Positions 27,687 through 36,786 of a stretch of 64,000 bases of DNA are shown in pieces. Below the pieces are notes generated by a model, which saw nothing but the letters and a program-made list of their open reading frames with translations, was not told the origin of the DNA and did not search any database. The position numbers were made by a program, and so were the translations under genes. Each line of letters starts with the position of its first letter. Within the stretch, counting starts at the first letter, position 1. Location: positions 19,028 to 83,027 of the forward strand of contig ONDV01000007.1 of NCBI GenBank assembly GCA_900316665.1, given 5' to 3'. Source of the stretch: an uncultured Lachnospiraceae bacterium (GTDB lineage: Bacteria; Bacillota; Clostridia; Lachnospirales; Lachnospiraceae).

Positions 27687-30600
27687 ATGTCACTCAGACT
27701 GATACTTGGAAGATCCGGCAGCGGCAAATCATATTTTGCCGTATCTGATCTTTTGAAAAAAGCCGAAAAAGATCCCTGGAGGCACTATTATTATATTGTG
27801 CCTGAGCAGTCAACCATGGATGCCCAGAAACTTTTGTGTCATATGTCAGAGACAGGCGTTATCACTAATGCCGAGGCACTGTCATTTGACAGACTGGCCA
27901 GAAGAGTTTTTTCAGAAGTGAATGCCGACACAGGAGAAGTGCTGGGTGAGGACGGTAAAAATCTGATCCTTACCATGGTTGCAGAAAAGCTGAAAGGTTC
28001 GCTTCATTCAGCAGGCAGAAACATCCATAAAAAAGGTTATGTATCAGCCATAAGGTCTCTGGTGTCAGAATTTACTCAGTACGGTATAGAGCCGGATGAC
28101 GTTTTGAATTTCGGTTCGATCGGTAATGCGACTCAGGAATTCAGGGACAGAATATCAGACATCAGCCTCATTTATTCTTCATTTCTTGATGCTTTGGAGG
28201 GAAAATATTATACAGCCGAACAGATACCGGAACTTTTTATAAGATTCATGGACAGAAGCTCGATAATATCGGGTTCTGTCTTTGTTTTCGATGGTTTCAC
28301 AGGCTTTACTCCACTTCAGTATGAGGTGATCAGAAAAATTTTGAGAAAAGCATCATCAGTTGATGTGACTGTGACAATCGACTCAGATGCAGATCTGGAT
28401 GAAGAGCCTGATGATTCCGATCTTTTTTGCATGAGCCGGGAAATGATAAGGAATCTTTATGATATAGGAGAAGAAGAGCATACGGATATATCTGATCCTA
28501 TAAGGATATCCGGAGTGAAAAGGACATCACCGGATTCAGCTCTCGGATTTCTTTCAGCAAACATTTTCAGGGACAAGCCGGTTTATTATGTAAGAGATGA
28601 CGGTATAAAAATAGTAAGGCTTCATGATCCTAGAACTGAATTAAGATATGTCGCTTCTCTCATAAAGAGACTTGTATCTTCAGGAAAAAGATATAAGGAC
28701 ATAGGTATTGCCGCGACAAATCTGGATGCATACAGCATCTATGCCCCGTATATTTTCAGTGAATATGACATACCTCTTTTTATTGACAAACGTCTGACAC
28801 CCGACTGGCATCCCCTGGTTTTATTCGTAAGAGCCTATGCTGATGTCCTGCTCTCTGATTTTTCTGTAAGATCTGTTATGGCATTCTTGCGGACAGGAAT
28901 AGAGCTGGTGCCGAAAAATGACGCCGACAGGCTTGAACTTTATCTTATGAGTACAGGTATAAGGGGGAAGAAGGCTTATAAAGAAGATTTTCATATAAAA
29001 CCTCGTGGCTTTGATGATGATCATATCAAATCCGTAAATTCAGTAAGGAACAAGATATGGAAACTCTTCGAACCTAATATTATTGAAAATCCTGAATCAG
29101 ATCATAAGGTATCCGATATGGTCTCATCAATAAATGGAATAATTGCTGATTCCGGCGCCCTCGATATGCCGGATCAGATGTTACAGGATGAATTTTTCCA
29201 TGATGAGGGAAGAAAAAAGATATTCCGCGATGTCTTTCAAAAATATATGGATCTGCTGGACAAGACAAAGATGCTGATCGGTGATGAGTCGATGAGTCTT
29301 TCAGACCTCATAGAGACAGTGGACGCCGGAATAGAGACCTGGAAGATGGGTTCCGTTCCTTATTCTGATGATATGGTGATACTGGGTGATCTGACAAGGT
29401 CAAGGATAGGAAACGTAAAAGATCTGATAATCATAGGTGCATGTGATTCCTACCTTCCCATCGACCAGTCGAGAGCCGGACTTATATCGGATTTTGAACG
29501 GCAGGAACTTATCCGGAATGGATTTTTTATAGCGCCTGATGCGAGGAAGAAGACTTTTCAGGAGAAATTCTATCTTTATCTCAGCCTGTCAAAGCCCTCA
29601 GAAGAGCTTTTTATCACTTTCCCTGAGAGACTTGAGGATGGTTCCAATGTCCAGCCGGCTTATCTTGTAAGAGATATATTGAATATTATAAAGCCTCTTA
29701 AGATCGATGAGACGCCGGCAAATATGGCTGTTCCGGTTACAGAAAAGGAGGCGGAAAGATATCTCGGTGTGATGCTGCGTGACATGGCTGATGACCCGTC
29801 TGGAATCACGGAAGAGAATTGCCTGAAAAGAGCTGCCGGTCTGGCGTCGTATTTCAGAAAATACGATAAAGAAAAGCTGGACCTTATTTTGAAAACAGTA
29901 TTCTATTGCCATAAGGATGAGGATTTAAAAAAGAATACAATTGATGAACTTCTCAGCGGGGACAGGAAGGGAAGTATATCGAAGATAGAGGAATATGAGA
30001 GTTGTCCTTACCGTTATTTCCTGAAATATCTTCTCGGAATCAGGGAGACGGATACATCTGACTTTGGATCTATTGATAAGGGTATTATCTTCCACAGGAT
30101 CTTGGAGCTTTATTCTAAAGAAGCCTGCAGGGGCGGACGGACTTTTAATGATATAAAACCTGAAGATTCAGAAGCAATATTAAAAAAGAGCATTGATAAG
30201 GCATATCTCGAATACAGATCTGCCATTAGCGAGCCTGAATGGAATACCATCTTTTCTCTGGAACAGATGAAGACTTCCATTGGTTATGATATTGACTTTA
30301 TAAGAGCAGGATATGATCTGGGACACGGCTTTGTGCCTGAGGCATTTGAGATGAGTCTTTTGAAGACTTATGGTGCGATAGATGCTCTTAAATTTGAGCT
30401 GCCGGACGGGCGGAGCCTTCTTTTCGACGGAAAGATAGACAGAGTCGACAGGATGAGTAAAGACGACATTGACTATATGAGAATAATTGATTATAAGAGC
30501 ACCGGAGCTGCGATTTTAGACCCAAGCCTTATCAGGGGCGGCATCCAGCTTCAGCTTTTATTCTATATGTATGCCGTGATCTCCGGAGAGTCAGAAAAGT

Positions 30601-31058
30601 CCGGAAGAAATATACTTCCGGGAGAAGCCGCATATTTTCATCTGATGTTTAGTGACAGTGATGCAGGTAACAAAATTAGGGATGAAGATATAAAAAATGC
30701 GCTTCTTAAACCAGTATCAAGTGACGGGTTAATGCTAAGTGACGGCAGTGTCGAAGAAGCTATTGACTCTGAATCAGAAAAAAGATCTCCATTATTTCCG
30801 AAAAATGACTTTATTCTTAAAAAAGATAATTTTCTGGAACTTATGTCAGATACCAGGGATACAATAAAAACGGCTGTTTCTGATATATACGGCGGAAAGA
30901 TCGCCATGACGCCATATAGATATAAGGGGATAACAAACGAGACGCCCTGTAAAAAGTGCGCATACCGCTCCGCATGCAGCTTTGATCCGTCAATACCGGG
31001 ATACAAATACAGGGAAATAGAGAAGAGACTGCTGTTTTCAGAAGAAGGAGAAGAGTGA
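27687..31058 (+). CDS. addB: ATP-dependent nuclease subunit AddB
   Basis: 1123 residues. Helicase-like and nuclease subunit of AddAB, the Firmicute counterpart of RecBCD. Walker A is GRSGSGKS (about 8-15). The C-terminal nuclease domain carries the iron-sulphur Cys set: one in EYESCPYRYF (about 773) and three in PCKKCAYRSAC (about 1087-1097). LRIIDYKSTGA-like sequence (MRIIDYKSTGA) gives the nuclease active site. GGAGG stands before the ATG. addA follows after one base. Confidence 0.95.
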   Translation: MSLRLILGRSGSGKSYFAVSDLLKKAEKDPWRHYYYIVPEQSTMDAQKLLCHMSETGVITNAEALSFDRLARRVFSEVNADTGEVLGEDGKNLILTMVAEKLKGSLHSAGRNIHKKGYVSAIRSLVSEFTQYGIEPDDVLNFGSIGNATQEFRDRISDISLIYSSFLDALEGKYYTAEQIPELFIRFMDRSSIISGSVFVFDGFTGFTPLQYEVIRKILRKASSVDVTVTIDSDADLDEEPDDSDLFCMSREMIRNLYDIGEEEHTDISDPIRISGVKRTSPDSALGFLSANIFRDKPVYYVRDDGIKIVRLHDPRTELRYVASLIKRLVSSGKRYKDIGIAATNLDAYSIYAPYIFSEYDIPLFIDKRLTPDWHPLVLFVRAYADVLLSDFSVRSVMAFLRTGIELVPKNDADRLELYLMSTGIRGKKAYKEDFHIKPRGFDDDHIKSVNSVRNKIWKLFEPNIIENPESDHKVSDMVSSINGIIADSGALDMPDQMLQDEFFHDEGRKKIFRDVFQKYMDLLDKTKMLIGDESMSLSDLIETVDAGIETWKMGSVPYSDDMVILGDLTRSRIGNVKDLIIIGACDSYLPIDQSRAGLISDFERQELIRNGFFIAPDARKKTFQEKFYLYLSLSKPSEELFITFPERLEDGSNVQPAYLVRDILNIIKPLKIDETPANMAVPVTEKEAERYLGVMLRDMADDPSGITEENCLKRAAGLASYFRKYDKEKLDLILKTVFYCHKDEDLKKNTIDELLSGDRKGSISKIEEYESCPYRYFLKYLLGIRETDTSDFGSIDKGIIFHRILELYSKEACRGGRTFNDIKPEDSEAILKKSIDKAYLEYRSAISEPEWNTIFSLEQMKTSIGYDIDFIRAGYDLGHGFVPEAFEMSLLKTYGAIDALKFELPDGRSLLFDGKIDRVDRMSKDDIDYMRIIDYKSTGAAILDPSLIRGGIQLQLLFYMYAVISGESEKSGRNILPGEAAYFHLMFSDSDAGNKIRDEDIKNALLKPVSSDGLMLSDGSVEEAIDSESEKRSPLFPKNDFILKKDNFLELMSDTRDTIKTAVSDIYGGKIAMTPYRYKGITNETPCKKCAYRSACSFDPSIPGYKYREIEKRLLFSEEGEE

Positions 31059-31059
31059 T

Positions 31060-34000
31060 ATGTCCGATATGCATTTTACCGGAGATCAGAAAAAAGTCAT
31101 TGATCTGGATGGCAGAAATATATTGTGTTCGGCGGCAGCAGGCTCCGGAAAGACGGCCGTCCTTGTTGAGAGGATAATAAGAAAGATTACTGATATTAAA
31201 AATCCTGTCGATGTCGACAGGCTGCTTGTCGTGACTTTCACCAGAGCCGCAGCTGCCGAGATGAGGGACAGGCTTCGGACAGCTCTTGATGACAGGCTTT
31301 CTGACACTGATGACATGAAAATGAGGCGGCTTCTGAAGAGGCAGAAGACTCTCCTTGGTCATGCCAGTATATGTACTATCGACAGCTTTGCTCTGGATGT
31401 TACCAGGAATCATTTTAATGATTGTGGTATTGATCCTGAGTTTCGGACTGCCGATGACAAGATGCTGAAGCTTTTAAGGAAGCAGACTGCCGGCGGAGTA
31501 TTAAAGAGGCATTTTGAGAGTGATGACAAGGTCTTTTCTGATTTTATGTCTGTTTACGGAAGAAATAACAGCGAAGATACTGTTATCGAAATGATGGATA
31601 ATCTATTGAAAAAGGCTGACAGTTTCCCCTGGCCTGAAAAGTGGATAGATGAATCTGTTTCCATATATAAGGCAAAGACTTTTGATGATCTTTTAAAAAC
31701 TCCTCTTATGGGGAAAATAATAAGCCTGGAAAGGAGCTTTCTGAATGTTTTATTAAGCACTTTCGAGGTCTGGGCGGAATATGTGACGCCAGAAGCGGAA
31801 GTGATATATAAATATTCAAAAGGAGAAGCTGAAAAAATAAGAAATATTCTTGATAAAGAGAATGACTTGGATTTTATCGATGCCGTAAGAAGGATCGAAT
31901 TTAGTGCTTTTCCAAGATCTAATTCAAAAGCCCTGACAGATGCCGATAAGCTGATACATAATGAAATTAAAAACCAAAAAGATGCTTTAATGAAGTCTGT
32001 ATCTTATAAAAGCTTTATTTGGTTTCGGAATACATTTAATGTTGCTGACAATAAATCCAAGAAGAATAAGAAAGAAGAAACTGAAAAAACTAATGCAGTT
32101 TCAGCTGAAAAAATCGGCATTGAAAAGATCCTGTCAGAAATAAAAGAAATTGAGCCTGTTGTAACGGAGCTGGCAAGCCTTACAAAGGAGTATAGAAAAG
32201 AACTCCTGAAGGCCAAGATGAAAAGAAACGAATATGAATTTTCGGATATAGAGCATTTTGCTCTTGATATTCTGATAGACAGCGAGACCGGTGCGCCAAA
32301 GCCTGCTGCAATTGAATTACGGAAACGCTATTCCGAGGTAATGATAGACGAATATCAGGATTCGAATGATCTTCAGGAGATGATATTCAAGGCTGTATCG
32401 AGGTCGGATTCAGACCACGGCAATTATTTTATGGTCGGTGACGTAAAGCAGTCCATATACAGATTCAGGGAGGCAAGACCTGAAATCTTTATTAACAAAT
32501 TGAAAAATTCTTCAGAAGATCCAAAAACGAATAATGTTGCCCTTACTCTTTCTATGAATTTCAGGAGCCGAAGAGAAGTATTGGACTGCACAAATATGGT
32601 ATTTGGAAAGATAATGAAAAAAGATGCCGGCGGGATCGATTATACAGAGAAGGAAGAGCTGAATCTTGGAAGAACTGATTTTCCTGAAGGCGAGAATGAC
32701 GAATATAAACCGGAATATTTATATACTTATAAATCAGATAAAGACAGTGATGATGAAGATTCAGAGTATAAGATAATAGCTGAAGAAATATTGAAGCTGA
32801 AAAAAGAAGGCAGATTATACGATAAGGCTACAGGCGGATTCCGTCCTGTTTCATTTAAGGATATTGTCGTCCTGTCGCGCTCATCCACTGATTTTCCGGA
32901 TCTTTATGATTGTCTCCTGTCTTATGGCATACCTGCATATATGGAGAAGAAGACGGGGTATTTTACTACAGTGGAAGTGGAAAATATCCTGTCGATCCTT
33001 GAACTCATTTCAAATCCTTATCAGGACATTCCGGCAGCTTCTGCCCTGAGTTCGCCTATGTTTTCAGGCAGCCGGGAACTGATGGCTGAGATAAGGATAG
33101 AGTATCCCGATATGCCTTTTTCCGATGCCGTATGGTCATTTGCATCCGATCATCATGACGAGAAAGGTTATTGTAATAACGCTGCCGTAAATTTATATGA
33201 TACATTGGAAAAGCTCCGCGCACAATCGCCGGTTCTGACCGTTCATGAAATCCTTCAGGAGATATATAAGATCACCGGTTATCTGGATTATGTAAGGCTT
33301 CTGCCTGGCGGAGATGTGAGGAAGGCAAATCTCGAAAAGCTTGTTGACAGCGCATATGATTATGAATGCAATGTGGGTGGCAATATAAATGATTTTGTAA
33401 ATTATATAAGAGACAGAAAAAAATATGAAATTGAGGAGGGCGAAGCATCGGTATCAGGCGAAAGAGATGATTTAGTAAGACTCTCTACCATCCATAAGTC
33501 AAAAGGTCTGCAGTATCCTGTAGTAATACTTATGAAAACGGATGCGGATCTTTTTAAGTCACGCTCCGGTTCTGACTGTGTAATGACTTCTGATTATGGA
33601 ATTACGATAAAAAAACGCAAAGGGAAATATAAGGTGAGGACAAAGACATTTATTTCCGATTCGCTTGATCTTATTAATAAGACAGATGAGCTGGGTGAGT
33701 ATATAAGGCTTTTATATGTGGCTATGACAAGAGCTGAAGAAAAGCTGATTTTTACAGGAAGTTTTAAGAAAAAAGATCCTGAAAAATACGAGAAAACCAA
33801 TGACTTTCCTGATATTTTCTCCATGAATTCTTTTTATAAAATGCTTCTTCCTGTTAAAGACACGGCCTATATTTTTGAAGACAGGACAGGGGCTTATGAA
33901 AGACACGAAAAAGATCCGGCTGTAAGATACAGCACGACGCTTAAAAAGAAGATTACGAATCTGTCCAAGAAGGGTTTAGATGAGGAAGCTGATGCCATAA

Positions 34001-34689
34001 GACAAATTATCACAAAGGAATATCCTTACGGTAAGGCAGGTGGCGTAAAGCAGAAGTATTCTGTCTCTGAATTCAAGACAATGGAGATAGACAGGCTGTC
34101 TCCCGAAATAAAAAAGCGGGACATAGAAGATGGGACGGACCGGAAAACAGACGGCCCGTCACCTGGAGCAGTCAGAGGAACAGCTTACCATAGAATTATG
34201 GAAGTGATTGATTTTGAAAAAGATTATAAAAATCTTTCTGATATTGAAGGCGAGATAAAAAGAATAACAGGTCTTGGATTAATAAACGAATCGGATGCAA
34301 ATCTTATTGATCCTTCTGATATATTTTCTTTTTTCAGTTCAGATCTTGCGGGCAGAATGAAAAAAGCTTCTGCAGCCGGAAAGCTCTGCCGGGAAATGCC
34401 GTTTGTAATGACAGAAAAGGCTGAAACCCTTTTTCCTGATGGCGGCTTTGAAGAAGGAGATGACGAGATCCTTATTCAGGGAATCATTGATGCCTGGTTT
34501 ATAGATGATGGTAAAGTCTGGCTTCTTGACTACAAGACAGACAGGGTGAATGATCCTGACAGACTCATCATGCTTTATAAAAAGCAGCTCGATCTCTATT
34601 CTGAGGCGCTTCAAAGGCGCATGGGAATGGAACTTGGTGGCTCATATCTTTTCTCCTTTTATACAGGGAGGGAAGTACGATATAAATAA
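31060..34689 (+). CDS. addA: ATP-dependent helicase/nuclease subunit AddA
   Basis: 1209 residues. UvrD-type helicase with a C-terminal nuclease. Motif I is CSAAAGSGKTAVLVERI (about 23-39), motif II MIDEYQDSND, motif III VGDVKQSIYRFREARP, motif V STIHKSKGLQYPVVIL and motif VI LLYVAMTRAEEKLIF. The nuclease domain shows GTAYHRIMEV and LLDYKTDRV (about 1045 and 1155). With AddB it resects double-strand breaks and degrades linear DNA. AAGGAG precedes the start. Confidence 0.96.
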   Translation: MSDMHFTGDQKKVIDLDGRNILCSAAAGSGKTAVLVERIIRKITDIKNPVDVDRLLVVTFTRAAAAEMRDRLRTALDDRLSDTDDMKMRRLLKRQKTLLGHASICTIDSFALDVTRNHFNDCGIDPEFRTADDKMLKLLRKQTAGGVLKRHFESDDKVFSDFMSVYGRNNSEDTVIEMMDNLLKKADSFPWPEKWIDESVSIYKAKTFDDLLKTPLMGKIISLERSFLNVLLSTFEVWAEYVTPEAEVIYKYSKGEAEKIRNILDKENDLDFIDAVRRIEFSAFPRSNSKALTDADKLIHNEIKNQKDALMKSVSYKSFIWFRNTFNVADNKSKKNKKEETEKTNAVSAEKIGIEKILSEIKEIEPVVTELASLTKEYRKELLKAKMKRNEYEFSDIEHFALDILIDSETGAPKPAAIELRKRYSEVMIDEYQDSNDLQEMIFKAVSRSDSDHGNYFMVGDVKQSIYRFREARPEIFINKLKNSSEDPKTNNVALTLSMNFRSRREVLDCTNMVFGKIMKKDAGGIDYTEKEELNLGRTDFPEGENDEYKPEYLYTYKSDKDSDDEDSEYKIIAEEILKLKKEGRLYDKATGGFRPVSFKDIVVLSRSSTDFPDLYDCLLSYGIPAYMEKKTGYFTTVEVENILSILELISNPYQDIPAASALSSPMFSGSRELMAEIRIEYPDMPFSDAVWSFASDHHDEKGYCNNAAVNLYDTLEKLRAQSPVLTVHEILQEIYKITGYLDYVRLLPGGDVRKANLEKLVDSAYDYECNVGGNINDFVNYIRDRKKYEIEEGEASVSGERDDLVRLSTIHKSKGLQYPVVILMKTDADLFKSRSGSDCVMTSDYGITIKKRKGKYKVRTKTFISDSLDLINKTDELGEYIRLLYVAMTRAEEKLIFTGSFKKKDPEKYEKTNDFPDIFSMNSFYKMLLPVKDTAYIFEDRTGAYERHEKDPAVRYSTTLKKKITNLSKKGLDEEADAIRQIITKEYPYGKAGGVKQKYSVSEFKTMEIDRLSPEIKKRDIEDGTDRKTDGPSPGAVRGTAYHRIMEVIDFEKDYKNLSDIEGEIKRITGLGLINESDANLIDPSDIFSFFSSDLAGRMKKASAAGKLCREMPFVMTEKAETLFPDGGFEEGDDEILIQGIIDAWFIDDGKVWLLDYKTDRVNDPDRLIMLYKKQLDLYSEALQRRMGMELGGSYLFSFYTGREVRYK

Positions 34690-34725
34690 ATTAATGATGT
34701 GGACTGTAATCATTTAATTTTGTCA

Positions 34726-34754
34726 TTGTGCATGTCTTTTGTTTGTAATATAAT
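34726..34754 (+). promoter_or_regulatory. Promoter after addA
   Basis: -35 TTGTGC (34726-34731), 17-base spacer, consensus -10 TATAAT (34749-34754), about 50 bases before the start of the small acidic gene. It marks a new transcription unit after addAB. Confidence 0.55.
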
Positions 34755-34804
34755 CGTTTTTGCTTTAATTAAGAAATTCGATTCATTTGCGGAGGCTTTT
34801 ATTT

Positions 34805-35068
34805 ATGACTAACGAATTAGATGATATGGCATTGACGGCTTTTCTTGAGGATCAGTGCAGATTGTTTCCTGAGCCTGTATGCGATTCGCTCGAATCAGCG
34901 GAAGTGTTTTTGGAGGACTGCCTGGCGGTAGTCTGTGATGACAGAGATGAAGTAATAGAGTATTTAAGCGAGAACGCCGATACTGAGGGAATGACAGATG
35001 ATGAGATAATCGATTCTCCGGAGGTGTTTCCTCTTGAGGATGGAAGATTTCTGGTTGTGGAAGGTTAA
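34805..35068 (+). CDS. Small acidic conserved protein
   Basis: 87 residues, strongly acidic. The pattern FLEDQCRLFPEPVCDSLESAEVFLEDCLAVV and the ending EVFPLEDGRFLVVEG match a small family I know mainly from Lachnospiraceae, often labelled glyoxalase without evidence I can see here. No catalytic motif is visible. The start after GCGGAGG was chosen. The lipoprotein gene begins 3 bases after its stop. Confidence 0.7.
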   Translation: MTNELDDMALTAFLEDQCRLFPEPVCDSLESAEVFLEDCLAVVCDDRDEVIEYLSENADTEGMTDDEIIDSPEVFPLEDGRFLVVEG

Positions 35069-35071
35069 GCA

Positions 35072-36073
35072 GTGAGAAAATTAAGGGCTTTTTCAGCTAT
35101 CAGAGTAACAGCGGGCGCAGTAATTATTTCATTTGCGCTGACAGGATGCAGCGCTGCCGGGAGACAGATATATTTTTCATCAGGAACCGGAGTGTCTTCC
35201 GTATTTCGAATAGGGAGATTCAAATGCCCTCAGTCTGAAGCCAGGGTATATCTCTTGAATTACAGAAATATATACGGCAGGAGTGAGGAGACCGATCTCT
35301 TTAACGCTGATATTTCAACAGAGGGACTCGACAAGAGCATAAGAAATGCGGCGCTTGAGCACCTCTCCGAGGTCTATGCGCTGAAACTGTATGCGGGAGA
35401 TCATAAGATTGCTCTCGACAGTCAGGAGAATGACAGAGTATCTGAAGCAGCGAAGAAATATTACGAGTCTCTTACTGACGATGAAAAAAAATACATTGGC
35501 GCTGATGAAGATGACATAAGGGAGATGTATGAGAATCTGGCAGTAGCCATGAAGGTTTATAATAAGCTTATCGGAAATGTGAGTGATAAGGTCAGTGAGG
35601 ATGAGGCAAGGGTTGCTGACTGTGAGATGATCGTGACTAAAAAGAAGGAGAATGCCGAAAGGGCATATGAGTCAGCGAAAAACGGAGTGGCTTTTTCCGA
35701 ACTCTCCCAGTATTCTGATAAGCCGTCCATAACCGCTTTTGTAAAGAGAGGTGAACTTCCTTCTAATGTTGAAAAGACTGTATTTTCAATGGAAAATGGT
35801 GAGACATCCGGGCTAATTAAGGGAGAGGATGGAAAATATTATATAATAAAATGTATTTCCAAATTTGATAAAAAACTTTCCGAATCAAACAAAATGGAAA
35901 TTGTAAAAAAACGGCAGAAAAAACAGATAAAGAAGATCATATCGACTCTTGACAAAAAGTATTATTCAGAGCTGAATACAAAAAGATGGAATGGAATAAA
36001 GATGCCTGATTCAGGTAAATTAAAGACTGATTCATTTTTTTCTGATCTGAATGACTATATTTCTTATCAGTAA
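35072..36073 (+). CDS. PrsA/SurA-like peptidyl-prolyl isomerase lipoprotein
   Basis: 333 residues. The signal peptide ends in a lipobox (FALTGC, about residues 23-28), so the protein should be anchored outside the membrane. The first part (about 45-170) is helical, as in chaperone domains of SurA/PrsA. The segment from about 180 to 280, with DCEMIVTKKKENAERAYESA, FAVK-like spacing and YYIIKCISKFDKKL, resembles a parvulin domain, though its core is short. It probably assists folding of exported proteins. Start is GTG with GGAAGGT upstream. Confidence 0.75.
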   Translation: MRKLRAFSAIRVTAGAVIISFALTGCSAAGRQIYFSSGTGVSSVFRIGRFKCPQSEARVYLLNYRNIYGRSEETDLFNADISTEGLDKSIRNAALEHLSEVYALKLYAGDHKIALDSQENDRVSEAAKKYYESLTDDEKKYIGADEDDIREMYENLAVAMKVYNKLIGNVSDKVSEDEARVADCEMIVTKKKENAERAYESAKNGVAFSELSQYSDKPSITAFVKRGELPSNVEKTVFSMENGETSGLIKGEDGKYYIIKCISKFDKKLSESNKMEIVKKRQKKQIKKIISTLDKKYYSELNTKRWNGIKMPDSGKLKTDSFFSDLNDYISYQ

Positions 36074-36146
36074 TCATTACTGCATATTTATTTGTTTCGT
36101 TCATTATTTCGTGTCTTTTTCATGTAGTTTTTAGATAAAATTGTAA

Positions 36147-36174
36147 TTGCCATTTTTTTAAAAAAGTTTATAAT
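36147..36174 (+). promoter_or_regulatory. Promoter of the Lys/Ala-rich protein
   Basis: -35 TTGCCA (36147-36152), 16-base T/A-rich spacer, consensus -10 TATAAT (36169-36174). The leader is about 50 bases and ends with a strong GGAGG ribosome-binding site. Confidence 0.6.
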
Positions 36175-36230
36175 AATTTTAACGATAAATATTATCGATG
36201 GGAACCAACAGGTTAACAGGAGGAAATGTT

Positions 36231-36692
36231 ATGGCAACAAAGAAGACACCTTCACGTGAAGTATTTGCAGCAGAGCTGAAGAAGGCTGCGGATGCTACAA
36301 AGAAAGTAACTGAGCATGTTTCACAGAACATCGAGAAGAAGGCTCAGGAAGTTAAAACAGCAGCTGACAAGAAGGCTGCACCTGTAAAGAAGGAAGTAGC
36401 TGACAAAGCAGCTTCAGTAAAGAAGGCTGTAGAAAAGGCTGCTCCTGAGAAAAAGACTGAGACTAAAAAGCCGGCTGCAAAGAAGGTTGAAGTAAAGACT
36501 CAGGTTAATATTCAGTTCTCCGGCAAGGATCTTGATTCAGCTGATCTTTTAAAGACCGCTGAAAAGCAGTTCAAGAGCGAGCATAAGGGTGCTGTTTTAA
36601 AGGACATAAAGATCTATGTTAATACCGATGACAGCAGAGTGTATTATGTTGCTAACGGTAATGACAGCCTCACCGGAAATTTTGAGATTTGA
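36231..36692 (+). CDS. DUF6465-like protein with histone H1-like Lys/Ala tail
   Basis: 153 residues in two parts. Residues 1-90 are low-complexity and basic, with repeated AAPVKKEVADKAASVKKA-like units similar to bacterial histone H1-like tails. Residues 92-153 (VNIQFSGKDLDSADLLKTAE...VYYVANGNDSLTGNFEI) form a small alpha/beta domain typical of DUF6465 as I recall the family. The basic tail may bind nucleic acid; that is inference. Strong promoter, strong ribosome-binding site and own terminator suggest high expression. Confidence 0.7.
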   Translation: MATKKTPSREVFAAELKKAADATKKVTEHVSQNIEKKAQEVKTAADKKAAPVKKEVADKAASVKKAVEKAAPEKKTETKKPAAKKVEVKTQVNIQFSGKDLDSADLLKTAEKQFKSEHKGAVLKDIKIYVNTDDSRVYYVANGNDSLTGNFEI

Positions 36693-36750
36693 CTCCTTTC
36701 AAAATGTGATACGGGTGACAAAACCCGCAATCATAATATTTACCCTCATA

Positions 36751-36781
36751 AAAAAAGATCCGCCATGGCGGATCTTTTTTG
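36751..36781. terminator. Bidirectional terminator
   Basis: AAAGATCCGCC, loop ATG, GGCGGATCTTT with A-tract and T-tract on either side. It lies between the convergent DUF6465 (+) and htpG (-) genes and ends 5 bases from the htpG stop. Confidence 0.88.
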
Positions 36782-36786
36782 TTACT

